Below are positions 39,201-43,991 of a DNA stretch of 64,000 bases, in pieces; within the stretch, counting starts at the first letter, position 1, and each line of letters begins with the position of its first letter. The position numbers and the translations under genes were made by a program. The notes beneath the pieces are model-generated. The model saw only the letters and a program-made list of their open reading frames with translations, ran no database searches and was not told the DNA's origin. This DNA comes from Spirometra erinaceieuropaei (Eukaryota > Platyhelminthes > Cestoda > Diphyllobothriidea > Diphyllobothriidae). The DNA is taken from assembly GCA_902702965.1 (NCBI GenBank), contig CACRXP010000008.1, positions 2,705,560 to 2,769,559 of the forward strand, written 5' to 3'.

Positions 39201-41183
39201 GGATTTGATAGACTACGCCCGACTGTTCACCTGCGTCCAGCCGATCCTTCATTTTCATGATCCTACTCCAGTTCGAGTTCGAAAGCTCAGGCAAATAAAT
39301 CTACTGTCCCAGTGATCGTGCCTCCGTCTTCTTTTAAACAAGAACCTGGGATGCGCATATTCTCTTCCATTCGTGATAAAGTTTACTGTTTCCCAAAGAA
39401 TTCTATCTTCCTAATTATATCTCTTGGGATGCTTGTTTTTCAATATATAGGTATATAATACTTGGTTGCTACGTGACCGTAGAACCTCCGTATTGCAAAA
39501 GTCTAGTCCTAAATTAAAGATTGGGGCTGTGGCTAGGTTTGGAGATAGTATGGTTATGGTTAGGGTTAGATTAAGTGTTGTGGTAGCGGAACTGGGCGGT
39601 CGACCTTATACTTGATAATGGCCTGCAGTCATCTTCAAGATAAAAGTGTTGTCTGTGGTTTGATAAGACGTGGAATGCTCCCCATAATACAGGTGGTCTT
39701 GCGTTAAATTACCTCAAATGAGGGTTATTTTTTGAAGTCGGGGTCAAGATAGGGCTAAAATTAATGTTTATGTCAAGGTCTCGACCAGGCTTAGGGTTAA
39801 AACACGCTGATAGTTACTTTCACTGAGATTTGAAGCAAGACCGACTACATTACGGGAATTCGTCTTCCCAGGTCATGCCAATAATTTAAAAGAAAATTAA
39901 GTTACTTAATTAGCCCACCAACACAGCAGGTCAGATCGTAACTACCTAACCAGTGATATTTTGATGACTAGCACGCACAGGTGACCGAGATCATTAATGC
40001 GAGGCATTAATTCAATTACGATTATGTTCCATTAGTATCAACGCTATTGCCCATTAAGACATTGAGCAATCATTTTTCTGGTTGGGCTGACATAAAACCA
40101 CCCCTTGGTATTCTTGCAACCAACGCCCATACAGCGTTGTGTCCCATGAACGCGACAATTGCCAACACCAATCCGGTCTCATTGTTGAATGTTGTTCATA
40201 ATTCCAGCGATAACGGTACCAGCGGAACCAACCCTCAGCAATGTCATCCAATAGTAACGTCCAAATTTCTGAAGTGTGTATTTTTACTAGACCCTAATTG
40301 TTTAAGCGTTGAACCTTGTCCGTATAACCACATGCCATTAACGTTAAAATTGTTCCATTTAATCAATAAGTAAATCTGCATTATATCGTTGCATATAGTC
40401 ACCACGTTTACTTTTCCTGCGGATTGATGGCGTACAGTGCCACCTAGCAGAATGAGTCATTGTCGGATGAACCCCTGCAGTCGGAAGAAATGAATATGGC
40501 AGACATATTGTCGAAAGTATGATTTCCGAGTCGATAACCAAATGCGGACTTCCACTCAGGGGATGTAAGTAGCAAACATTTAAGCATGGGGCTCAGGAAA
40601 GGCGGCTTTTATGCTTCTATCTTACTAAGTTTTTTGTTTCAACTAAATCAATGCACCTAATCAAGCAGATACCTTGAACGAACTATAGAATGGTGGGGCG
40701 GCTTGTCCATAATTCTGGCGTTAGCACAGAACTGCTGCGAAAATTATTTTCAGTGATCATACTACTTTGTTCTGACTTAACATGTTGTGTTGACAGTAAA
40801 CTGTGATGTTGCTGGCGCCGACTTCCCTAAGTCCAGAGATCTAGCCCTGCCTGACCGCGTAATTCACGACGAAAACTCAGTGATTATTGTACAATTTCTA
40901 AATGGTCTTTGTTCCCTTGATACATTTTTAAAGGATGGCCAACAGGAAGCTGATGGATGAACGCGACGAGCGATACTGTCAGCGCCAACCCAGTCTCGGC
41001 AGCATCAACGAGGACGCTACTGTGGCCTTCTATCACCAGTTCCAGGCGGAACCCTCCTTCGATGAGGTCTCGCTGAGCGGTGGAAGTGGATCCTGTATCA
41101 GCCTCTCTGCGATCCATCTCCAGGCTCAAGCGATCGAGAGGAGGGGAGAGGATATGGTGAAAGATGCCCCGGCGCAACAGTAA
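6012..41183 (+). CDS. EF-hand / coiled-coil protein, eight exons, EFCAB4/CRACR2A/RASEF-like
   Basis: Eight exons with GT-AG boundaries join in phase into one 1257-nt frame (418 residues plus TAA). From the ATG at 6012, residues 20-45 look like a degenerate EF-hand. Residues 66-77 form a canonical calcium loop (DANQDGAITLAE, with D1, N3, D5, G6, I8 and E12). Residues 84-125 are an Ala/Glu/Asp-rich linker, and about 145-335 are strongly heptad-like coiled coil with high Glu/Lys/Gln/Leu. The tail is Ser-rich and ends in the stop at 41181-41183. An EF-hand pair followed by a coiled coil with a LYEEME-type segment is typical of the EFCAB4/CRACR2A/RASEF group, which act as calcium-sensing Rab effectors or large Rab GTPases. 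Assignment to that group is inference from layout; Rab11-FIP3/4-like is an alternative. No Rab domain is visible up to 64000. The frame stays open upstream to about 5745, and a pyrimidine-rich AG at 5898-5899 could be a cis- or trans-splice acceptor, so the true start is uncertain. Confidence 0.8.
8046..8119 (+). repeat. (CAC)n microsatellite
   Basis: About 24 almost uninterrupted CAC/ACC units. It yields poly-His on the plus strand and poly-Val on the minus strand in open frames that have no other coding signal. Confidence 0.9.
8571..8600 (+). repeat. (GT)n-(GA)n compound microsatellite
   Basis: TTTGTGTGTGTGTGAG is followed by a GAGAGA run; about 30 bp in total. Confidence 0.85.
9176..10112 (+). 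pseudogene. Penelope-like element fragment: reverse transcriptase end plus GIY-YIG domain
   Basis: In one frame from about 9176 the translation gives a reverse-transcriptase C-terminal stretch (EEHAEQLPFLYVLVTRTPNG, then VYRKT and YHSNHP). This is the usual PLE sequence just before the endonuclease. After a frame change, 9597-10112 encodes VVYQIPCRDC, TRITEHK-like and LEAWVSDTNSINRQ blocks of the GIY-YIG domain. At least one frameshift separates the parts, and no RT catalytic motifs remain upstream. The fragment sits in intron 1 in the same orientation as the host gene. A degenerate hammerhead-like motif follows at 10148-10190. Confidence 0.75.
10148..10190 (+). ncRNA. Degenerate hammerhead-ribozyme-like motif (PLE 3' region)
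   Basis: Core reads CTGACGC (last A changed to C), then an extra T, stem II GGCCTC/GAGACC with one mismatch, GAAA, a palindromic AGCT stem III, and stem I GTCT with AGAA (three pairs). It lies about 40 bp after the GIY-YIG frame. The core mutation should abolish activity. Confidence 0.5.
11462..12358. mobile_element. Full family-B near-palindromic TA element
   Basis: Left end TA|CAGTGGGTGAACGATCTCATG and right end CATTTTATGAGATCGGTCACTCACTCTG are inverted copies. The two arms remain complementary for most of the element, for example GGAAGGATTACTTAGGTGG against CCACCTAAGTAATCCTTCC. There is no transposase frame. CAGT-like ends and TA flanks (right TA changed to TG) suggest a Tc1/mariner-type MITE. 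Confidence 0.7.
12360..12720. repeat. Dispersed repeat R3 (parts shared with 35870-36020 and 54449-54650)
   Basis: GAATAACCGCGTAATATT and TACCTGTGCTGTTAGTA blocks recur at 35930-35995. The first is also present, inverted, at 54500-54530. R3 boundaries are best defined at 54449-54650. Confidence 0.5.
13172..13352 (+). CDS. Exon 2: acidic/alanine-rich linker
   Basis: Acceptor CTCTTTTTTAG ends at 13171 and donor GTGAGT starts at 13353. The two leading bases GT complete the Ser codon begun in exon 1, which fits phase 1. The exon encodes a low-complexity linker with a run of Ala and acidic residues (DDVHAADAAAAEE), then a basic RLRSRSR stretch. The phase-2 end (AT) is completed by the G of exon 3 to give Met. 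Confidence 0.75.
13451..14414. mobile_element. Full family-A near-palindromic TA element, copy 1
   Basis: Starts TA|CACTAGATGGGCTAACTCATG and ends GTTAGCCCACCTACTG|TA. Arms of about 450 bp are inverted copies (TAAAACTAATCA against TGATTAGTTTTACA; CATAGAAAACATG against CATGTTTTCTATG). No protein is encoded. It lies just inside intron 2. Confidence 0.75.
14440..14830. repeat. Copy of dispersed repeat R1
   Basis: GCCATATTTATTTTCTCGGATTACAGTGATTCAG-like sequence parallels 1087-1125 and 50650-50690. The following AACTTTATACGACTATATAATG parallels 29880-29905. A C(12) run at about 14951 follows nearby. Confidence 0.45.
14831..16960. other. Intron 2 stretch, nothing recognised
   Basis: Contains a poly-C run at about 14951 and several short open frames on both strands. 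No domain, exon pair or known repeat was identified. Confidence 0.5.
16960..17870 (+). pseudogene. Penelope-like element fragment: RT motif C to GIY-YIG
   Basis: Starts with the RT catalytic region YYGCYVNDIFTI, where the expected first Asp of the (F/Y)xDD motif is Asn (AAT at 16984-16986). It continues through LPFLDVLLSRRPDG, VYHKKTW and FCQNGYPNRFV blocks to about 17390. After frame changes, 17579-17780 encodes a GIY-YIG part (YSFTCSCGAEYIGRTRRR). There is an internal frameshift around 17500, and the 5' RT portion is missing. It lies in intron 2, in sense orientation with the host gene. Confidence 0.75.
18304..18435 (+). CDS. Exon 3: start of the coiled coil
   Basis: Acceptor TTTTTACCTTTGTAG ends at 18303 and donor GTGAGT starts at 18436; phases are 2 in and 2 out. 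Encodes about 44 residues beginning TFVSTVEEQAPQLIDD, with regular hydrophobic heptads. It leads directly into the next coiled-coil exon. Confidence 0.8.
18640..18945 (-). mobile_element. tRNA-derived SINE-like repeat (family S2)
   Basis: On the minus strand a degenerate tRNA-like head (about 18709-18778; B-box-like GTTCGAATCCCACC with changes) is joined to the block TCCAGACGTTGCAGTAGGTT, also found at 62095 and 62200. CAACGTCTGGAATCCACC on the plus strand at 18832 marks the body. Confidence 0.55.
18950..19090. repeat. S2-end foldback hairpin
   Basis: GTGAAAAACTCGGCGCCTTG near 18981 is inverted as CAAGGCGCCGAGTTTTCAC near 19048. The arms also share the flank AATTCATTTCGACC / GGTCGAAATCAATT. 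The loop retains tRNA B-box-like sequence. Confidence 0.65.
19246..19287 (-). ncRNA. Hammerhead-ribozyme-like motif
   Basis: Minus strand: stem I GTCT with AGGT (four pairs including wobbles), core CTGACGA, an extra T, stem II GGGTTC/GAATCC with loop GAGTGT, GAAA, and a palindromic ACGT stem III ending in the GTC cleavage triplet. The downstream AATAAAG-containing flank matches those at 51105-51130 and 58095-58107. Confidence 0.65.
19290..19330 (+). ncRNA. Degenerate hammerhead-like motif, head to head with the previous one
   Basis: Plus strand: CTGATGA, one extra G, stem II GGGTTC/GAACCC, GAAA, GTC. The stem III dinucleotide is lost and stem I pairs poorly. It is an inverted copy of 19246-19287, so the pair marks fused PLE terminal repeats. 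Confidence 0.5.
19340..21080. other. Intron 3 stretch, nothing recognised
   Basis: No recognisable domain or repeat, apart from short A/T-rich segments and minor open frames. A possible old retroelement scrap at 20630-20790 could not be assigned. Confidence 0.45.
21085..21180 (-). repeat. Degenerate telomere-like TAACCC tract
   Basis: Interrupted CCTTAACCCTAAT, CCATAACCCTTATCCC and CCCTAACCCTACCCTAACC units, equivalent to TTAGGG on the minus strand. Confidence 0.65.
21471..22423. mobile_element. Full family-A near-palindromic TA element, copy 2
   Basis: Left end TA|CGGTAGGTGGGCTAACTCATG and right end TTTCAGTTAGCCCACCTACAG are inverted. The arms share GAAAAGATTAATTAAGG against CCTTAATTAATCTTTTC. 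No transposase coding. Right flank TG instead of TA. Confidence 0.75.
22424..23030. other. Intron 3 stretch with a short S1-like module
   Basis: CGCTCACCGATCAAGTTACGG at 22443 is a partial copy of the module at 25017 and 58758. A G(10) run lies at about 22950. Otherwise nothing is recognised. Confidence 0.45.
23037..24330 (-). pseudogene. Penelope-like element fragment: RT motifs B-C to GIY-YIG end
   Basis: On the minus strand, about 24105-24185 encodes MDGVTMGSPIGPLLAVIF, the RT motif B region. About 24040-24078 encodes RYYGRFVNDIFAT, motif C with Asn (codon 24055-24057) for the first catalytic Asp. The RT C-terminal stretch follows (23488-23990, SIYRKPTWKGQYMHFLSFVP), and a part of the endonuclease ends at about 23037. 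There are several frameshifts and stops, for example a G(12) run at about 23470. It is the only PLE copy here that retains RT motif B. It lies in intron 3, antisense to the host gene. Confidence 0.75.
24584..24674 (+). CDS. Exon 4: coiled coil (LYEEME segment)
   Basis: Acceptor CTTTTCATTTTAG ends at 24583 and donor GTATAA starts at 24675. The first A completes an Ala codon from exon 3, then 30 full codons follow (RQIHDLYEEMESKIKQE core). The DLYEEMES segment resembles a conserved stretch in EFCAB4/CRACR2A-type coiled coils. That resemblance is recalled from family knowledge and was not computed. Confidence 0.8.
24675..25870. other. Intron 4, proximal part
   Basis: At 25009-25165 there is an S1-like repeat (CACCGATCAGGTTACGGAAC, GTTCCGTTGTGC, GAATGGCCATTTCTGGC), followed by an (AT) run near 25178. 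Nothing else is recognised. Confidence 0.5.
25877..26405 (-). pseudogene. 5'-truncated non-LTR retrotransposon (LINE), ORF2 C-terminal end
   Basis: The minus-strand frame, readable from about 26403, encodes SLFSSFDEDCFAKVFQTFVR, then PHLEFAIQAWRPW, LEKVQRRATKLV, YRQQRGDLIQAFRI and a WNVLPEDVV end. This pattern (VRPHLE.A..W.PW, KVQRRATK, R.RGDLI..F.I, FF..R....WN.LP) is typical of the region after the reverse transcriptase in CR1/RTE-type and related LINEs. The RT proper is missing, so this is a dead 5'-truncated insertion in intron 4. The superfamily is not decided. Confidence 0.8.
26760..26855 (+). CDS. Exon 5: coiled coil
   Basis: Acceptor CTTTTTGATCAG ends at 26759 and donor GTAACC starts at 26856. 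The exon is exactly 32 codons, phase 0 on both sides. The product is highly charged heptad sequence (RGRIEEKEKQLSELESKQ). It is separated from the next exon by only 38 bp. Confidence 0.82.
26856..26893 (+). other. 38-bp mini-intron between exons 5 and 6
   Basis: GTAACC at the start and AACAG at the end bound 38 bases. Removing them joins two phase-0 coiled-coil exons exactly. All other introns of this gene are 2-11 kb. Very short introns mixed with very long ones are known in flatworm genes. Confidence 0.75.
26894..27004 (+). CDS. Exon 6: coiled coil
   Basis: Acceptor CCATTGTAACAG ends at 26893 and donor GTAGAC starts at 27005. The exon is 37 codons, phase 0 on both sides (LDEVAKLNTRLTETRDAI core). 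It continues the coiled coil without any break in heptad character. Confidence 0.82.
27255..28545. mobile_element. Extended foldback containing a family-B element
   Basis: The inner family-B ends (about 27440 and 28395; GATCAGTGACAGATCTTATG against CATAAGATCGGTCACTAACC) are typical. Inverted complementarity continues about 150 bp further out on both sides: TCGTAATTCC near 27401 against GGAATTACGA near 28426, and GGCCTCGAAGGACTGGTTTC near 27313 against GAACCAGTCCTCCGAGGTCT near 28486. The whole foldback is about 1.29 kb. It lies in intron 6. Confidence 0.65.
28546..29463. other. Distal intron 6, nothing recognised
   Basis: Includes a short degenerate family-B-end-like segment near 28565-28610. 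No coding signal is seen before the exon 7 acceptor. Confidence 0.5.
29464..29612 (+). CDS. Exon 7: coiled coil
   Basis: Acceptor CTTTCTCCTTGCAAAG ends at 29463 and donor GTGGGT starts at 29613. The exon is 49 codons plus two bases (AG), starting in phase 0 and ending in phase 2. It encodes heptad sequence such as LQKTLEEERRKRLTK. The open frame on the opposite strand here is a shadow. Confidence 0.8.
29815..30130. repeat. Copy of dispersed repeat R1 with short TAACCC remnant
   Basis: TTTAACCCTAACTC at 29819 is followed by CTCTATACGACAATATAATG and a GACGCACGAGTATTTAGGAAGC block like 14630-14720. Confidence 0.45.
30131..32690. other. Intron 7 stretch, no gene; contains HSE-like motif
   Basis: No domain or exon was recognised. 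It carries a perfect four-unit heat-shock-element-like array at 31792-31809, a TATAAATA at 31657-31664 and CCAAT-like motifs (31831-31844, 31538, 31621). Confidence 0.5.
31792..31809. promoter_or_regulatory. Heat-shock-element-like array
   Basis: TTCTAGAAGGTTCTAGAA contains TTCnnGAAnnTTCnnGAA, four perfectly 5-bp-phased HSF half-sites. A TATTTATA on the minus strand (31657-31664) lies about 130 bp downstream in that orientation, and CCAAT-like boxes lie at 31831-31844. No associated gene is seen. Confidence 0.45.
32698..32867 (+). mobile_element. Left-end fragment of a family-B TA element
   Basis: Starts TA|CAGTGAGTGACCGATCTCATG and continues with the CTTGCGGCATAATCCTATAA block. It stops after about 170 bp, without the rest of the arm or the right end. 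Confidence 0.65.
32868..34340. other. Intron 7 stretch with a TTC microsatellite
   Basis: About 33000-33420 contains three or four loosely repeated segments with CAGTTGAGAAACGATCGCCG-type sequence (near 33147, 33268 and 33383), suggesting an old tandem duplication. (TTC)n follows at 33558-33635. No coding signal. Confidence 0.5.
33558..33635 (+). repeat. (TTC)n microsatellite
   Basis: About 25 TTC/TCC-type units, encoding poly-Ser in one frame. Confidence 0.9.
34340..34980. repeat. Direct repeats of about 270-390 bp spacing with telomere-like tract
   Basis: TTCAAGGGGGTTTCGGGTCTCA at about 34360 recurs as TTCAAGGGCGGTTCGGGTCT near 34759. TGATACCCTTATTTCTTAGC at 34597 recurs as TGATACTCTTATTTCTTAGC near 34844, with about 130 bp of following similarity. 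Between them, 34463-34540 is a degenerate TAACCC tract. The GGGTCTCAG segments resemble very degenerate PLE hammerhead ends on the minus strand. Confidence 0.5.
34981..35860. other. Intron 7 stretch, nothing recognised
   Basis: Two open frames of 94-97 codons (34885-35178, 35513-35797) have no recognisable domain or usable splice context. Confidence 0.45.
35870..36020. repeat. Copy of dispersed repeat R3
   Basis: TTTGATATGAATATTTGAGC, GAATAACCGCTTAATATTCA and AGTACGGTAAATCATT are shared with 54449-54650, partly in inverted order. Confidence 0.55.
36195..37200. repeat. Local duplication flanking an assembly gap, each copy with an S2 SINE-like head
   Basis: About 36195-36607 and 36785-37196 are nearly identical (about 2-3% difference by eye). 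Each ends in a tRNA-like plus-strand segment (36538-36607 and 37128-37200: CATAGCTCAGGTAGCTAGAG A box, TTCGAAC B box). 172 N lie between the copies. It may be a real tandem duplication or two haplotypes placed in series. Confidence 0.75.
36608..36779. other. Assembly gap (172 N)
   Basis: Run of N. Open frames crossing it are artefacts. Confidence 1.
37523..37568 (-). ncRNA. Hammerhead-like motif, variant core
   Basis: Minus strand: CTGAAGA (fits CUGANGA), an extra C, an imperfect stem II (GAGC...TCTC with inner TGG/CCA), GAAA, a palindromic AATT, T, then ACAC. Stem I has about three pairs. It is an inverted partner of 38617-38662. Confidence 0.45.
37763..38527 (-). pseudogene. PLE coding remnant: RT C-terminus and GIY-YIG domain
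   Basis: Minus strand. About 38200-38480 encodes TEVDGQLPFLDLVRRKSDGS and an FSQNGYPHDFI block (RT end). About 37763-38182 encodes GVVYKIPSFSCDAVYCGQTR and STRINEQQLVVKRRDHLSQG blocks (GIY-YIG endonuclease). Frame changes occur between the parts. The RT catalytic core is absent. It lies in intron 7. Confidence 0.75.
38617..38662 (+). ncRNA. Hammerhead-like motif, variant core (inverted partner)
   Basis: Plus strand: stem I GTGT with ACAC (four pairs), core CTGAAGA, an extra C, stem II GAGCTGG...CCAGTCTC, GAAA, A/T-rich stem III. It has one more A than the 37523-37568 copy. Confidence 0.45.
38674..39336 (-). pseudogene. Inner PLE insertion: GIY-YIG remnant between 68-bp inverted arms
   Basis: Arms 38674-38741 and 39269-39336 are essentially identical inverted copies (AGAAGACGGAGGCACGATCA and beyond). 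Between them the minus strand encodes a GIY-YIG remnant: VVYQIPC, then CHYTGQTG, SRIPEHKPAVQRGDPLSQVA and LEAWVSDTTSINRH, with in-frame stops. There is no RT. The high arm identity suggests a later insertion than the host PLE. Confidence 0.75.
38719..38761 (-). ncRNA. Hammerhead-ribozyme-like motif with AGCT stem III
   Basis: Minus strand: stem I GTCT with AGGC, core CTGATGA, an extra T, stem II GAACT/AGTTC, GAAA, and a palindromic AGCT stem III followed by C. Compared with the ACGT stem III at 58108-58151 and 19246-19287, both middle positions differ yet the palindrome is kept. Confidence 0.65.
39400..40020. other. Intron 7 stretch with TTAGGG scraps
   Basis: Short GGTTAGGGTTAG-type pieces near 39555 and an R2-like ATACAGGTGG near 39690. 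Otherwise nothing. Confidence 0.45.
40020..40620. repeat. Copy of dispersed repeat R1
   Basis: About 40180-40420 aligns with 420-660 (GGTACCAGCGGAACCAA, GTTGAACCTTGTCCG, ATAGTCACCACGTT), and 40497-40530 aligns with 770-805. Confidence 0.55.
40934..41183 (+). CDS. Exon 8: C-terminal tail and stop
   Basis: Acceptor ATTTTTAAAG ends at 40933. The first G completes the AG left by exon 7 (Arg), and the frame continues as MANRKLMDERDERY before a Ser/Gly-rich tail (SLSGGSGSCISLSA). The stop is TAA at 41181-41183. A weak internal donor (ATG|GTGAAA at about 41156) could instead lead to further exons, for example a Rab domain outside this window. The preceding intron is 11.3 kb, so a missed small exon is possible, though the phases already fit. 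Confidence 0.7.
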
Positions 41184-42025
41184 TCTACACCATCATTTTG
41201 CTGTTGGCGTGAAGTTGTTAGATGATTTCGCATTCGCCGAACTACCTAGGTTACATGAGGGGACACAGACTGTTTCGATTTTCCCCGAAGTTGAGGGAAT
41301 CAGTTGTTGAGCAGATCAAACGCCTTGCCTGGGTCTCATTGGCTGAAAGCTTTACCGAATGTTCCATTGCATAAATTTGTTGATTCGGTCTTCGCAGTGC
41401 CCGCTTTGGCGTTGGGATAAGGTTATTTCAGCCGCACTCTTATTTTTCGGCAGTCTTTTAGGTTGTTTCAAGCAGCCGCAGAACACCGGTGGCGTTGTTT
41501 TTATAAATGCTTTGTTTAAAAATGCGATGGAGTAAGATTCCATGGTTGCACGCCCCGGGGGCATCAGCATATGTGCATGTTTCGCCTTCAAAAATGACCG
41601 CGTTGGACCAAAACGTGGGTCGGATTCGCTCACTGCACGTGTTTACTGAGCTGCGCTGTGTCTGTATCAGCTTATGACTGCAGCCGTACACGCACGCGTG
41701 ACATGCCATAGACGTAGGTCGACGCGCAGCTTCATACACTGAGCCCATAAGCTGGGCCGATAGGTACGGACAGTCGACTGGCGCATGAGACAGGAAAAAA
41801 GAGTGAGAGCGACACCTATAATAACTTCTCACGCCAAATGAACACTTGTCTCGCTGATGATAGATATAACTCCTTAAAACTACCACGATACGCTAAAAGT
41901 CGTGGCTCAGAAGTTTGTCAAATTTCGGGGCATTTCGGTCCCTCTCAGGACTGACAGACAGGCTGCAATGACCTTATGGCACTTTCGCCCATGCGAGATT
42001 CGAGCCGCCTTTGCCGTGGAGATCA
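41184..42025. other. Downstream of the host gene, nothing recognised
   Basis: No clear AATAAA within 300 bp of the stop, no Rab-type GTPase motifs, and only small unassignable open frames. Confidence 0.45.
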
Positions 42026-42200
42026 GGTCGTGAGTGAGACGAGTAGAAGGACTGTTGTTCCGTTTGCCGCCCCTCCGGTCACCCTGGGGTTTTCTTCTGT
42101 CAGAGATGGGTGGGTGGGGGGGGAGAGTGAGATATACGCTGTGCAAGTCTGCCTCACTTTAAGGTAATTCACGCCCACGTCATCGACGTTGAGCACTTTT
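42025..42200 (+). repeat. Dispersed repeat R4, partial
   Basis: Shares GCAAGTCTGCCTCACTTTAA and TTCACGCCCACGTCATCGAC, in order, with 59780-59840 and 63475-63525. Confidence 0.5.
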
Positions 42201-42869
42201 ATCCGTGAGACACGCGAAGAACGTTGTCGCTTTTTACGGTGAAATTCTCATGTACGCGTGTCTGGCTTTTTGTAGAGAAAAAAATAAAAACATGCGCTTC
42301 TCCATGAGACAGAGTAAAGGATAAGCCCCGATATGCATTTGAAATGAACGTTTCCGATTTGAGAGAATAAAAATAGGCCAACTGCCATTTTCGGCAAATT
42401 GTAAGCAACTTTTATAGTTGTTCATATATTTAAACTACTCAATGCAAATGCCTGCATATGACTAAACTTCCAGGTAGATCTTCTTACGAAGGCGTAAATT
42501 GTAATGGGAAAAATCTAATAATATTATGTTTTAAAACAACAAATAAGATGGCTTATAAAAAACCGAATAAGCTAGGAAATATTTACAGAAACCACGTGCA
42601 TTGAACATGTGACGCACTTAAAGCATGATTTTCTCAGATATATGTTAATAAATGGATGCTAGCGGATGAAGCATACTTTGGCTGCACATGGTCGTTGCCC
42701 ATGTGATTACAGCAAGTGGGTTGGGCGCGGTACGGTGACTTGCGCCTTAATTAGCTTATGAGCCGACAGACTTCCGCCGCATCCACCGCATTCTCACCCT
42801 CATTACCAACTTGCCAACGATCGGGTGAAGTACCCCAAATGCACATGACCAGCCAAAGGAGCCTGTCTT

Positions 42870-42910
42870 ACGGGGAAAGTGATAATAGGGGTTTTACAGG
42901 CGGGGCCTAT
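42870..42910 (+). repeat. R2 fragment
   Basis: GATAATAGGGGTTTTACAGG followed by CGGGGCCTATG matches the R2 end at 57550-57580. Confidence 0.4.
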
Positions 42911-42992
42911 GTATGCATAGAGGAATGACAAAATACATAAGTATAGGTAATTGATAAATTCGTTTTTCGGGAGGAAACTTTTTAATGTATTT

Positions 42993-43991
42993 ACATGTAG
43001 TGGATGTGCTAACACATGAAATGTCAACCAAAATTTCGAAATGCGTTCTCGTTTCGAAAAGATAAATTAAGTAGTGTTGTAAAACTAATCATGATGCAGC
43101 ATAAAGCTATTATGATCCAGTTACCTCAGGGTGTCGGCTTTCGAAAGAACGTATTTTCGGCTGCATGCAAGCTCTATACTCTGCGAAAAATGACTACTTG
43201 AGTAGTATTCAATTTTCCCATTGATTTTCGATGCCCTTGAAAATTCAATTATATTTCATAGAAAACATGAATACAAATATTCATTCTTTTACTTATTCGG
43301 TAGAAAATCACGTCTTCTTCAAACTTCATACTCAAAAGAAGAGTATAATTCGGTTTTAAAAAGTTTCTAATTGTGAGATTTTTTAATACCGTTAAATGGC
43401 CGTTCATGAAACGTCCTGTATCTGCATTTACGAATGTGACTTGTAAAGTTAACAATATTGCATGCATTTCTCTACGGTGTTAAGAGGAAACCATATGAGG
43501 TTCATAAAATTAAGCAGTTGATTTGAGCAATATTGTTACCTTTACAAGCCACATTCGTAGATGCAGATACATGACGTTTCATGAACGGCCATTTAACGTT
43601 ATTAAAAAATCTCACAATTAGAAACTTTTTTAGAACCGAATTATACTCTTCTTTTAAGTATGAAATTGGAAGTAAACCTGATTTTCTACCGAATAAGTAA
43701 AAGAATGAATATTTGTATTCATGTTTTCTATGAAATATAATTGAATTTTCAAGGGCATCGAAAATCAATGAGAAAATTATATGCTACTTAAGTAGTCATT
43801 TTTTGCAGAGTATAGATCTTGCATGCAGCCGAAAATAAGTTATTTCGAAAGCCGACACTCTGAGGTAACTGGATCATTATAGATTTATGCTACATCCTGA
43901 TTAGTTTTACAAGACTACGTAATTTATCTTTTCGCAACGAGAACGCATCTCGAAATTTTGGTTGACATTTCATGAGTTAGCACATCTATTG
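42993..43991. mobile_element. Full family-A near-palindromic TA element, copy 3
   Basis: Best preserved palindrome. Arms of about 470 bp meet around 43497, for example TGACTTGTAAAGTTAACAAT before the centre and ATTGTTACCTTTACAAGCCA after it. Ends are GTAGTGGATGTGCTAACACATG and CATGAGTTAGCACATCTATTG|TA. Confidence 0.75.

Larger units (their letters stand above)
37486..39400 (-). mobile_element. Penelope-like element with inverted terminal repeats, interrupted by a second PLE
   Basis: The left terminal repeat (37486-37700) and right terminal repeat (38463-38671, continued at 39376-39400) are inverted copies: GGGAAACAGTAAACTTTACT near 37505 against AAGTTTACTGTTTCCC near 39380, and GAGACTGGTTCCC against GGGGAACCAGTCTC. 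Between them lie RT-end and GIY-YIG sequences on the minus strand. A second PLE fragment (38672-39375) is inserted in the right repeat, and the 9-bp ATAAAGTTT occurs on both sides (38663-38671, 39376-39384). Confidence 0.7.
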
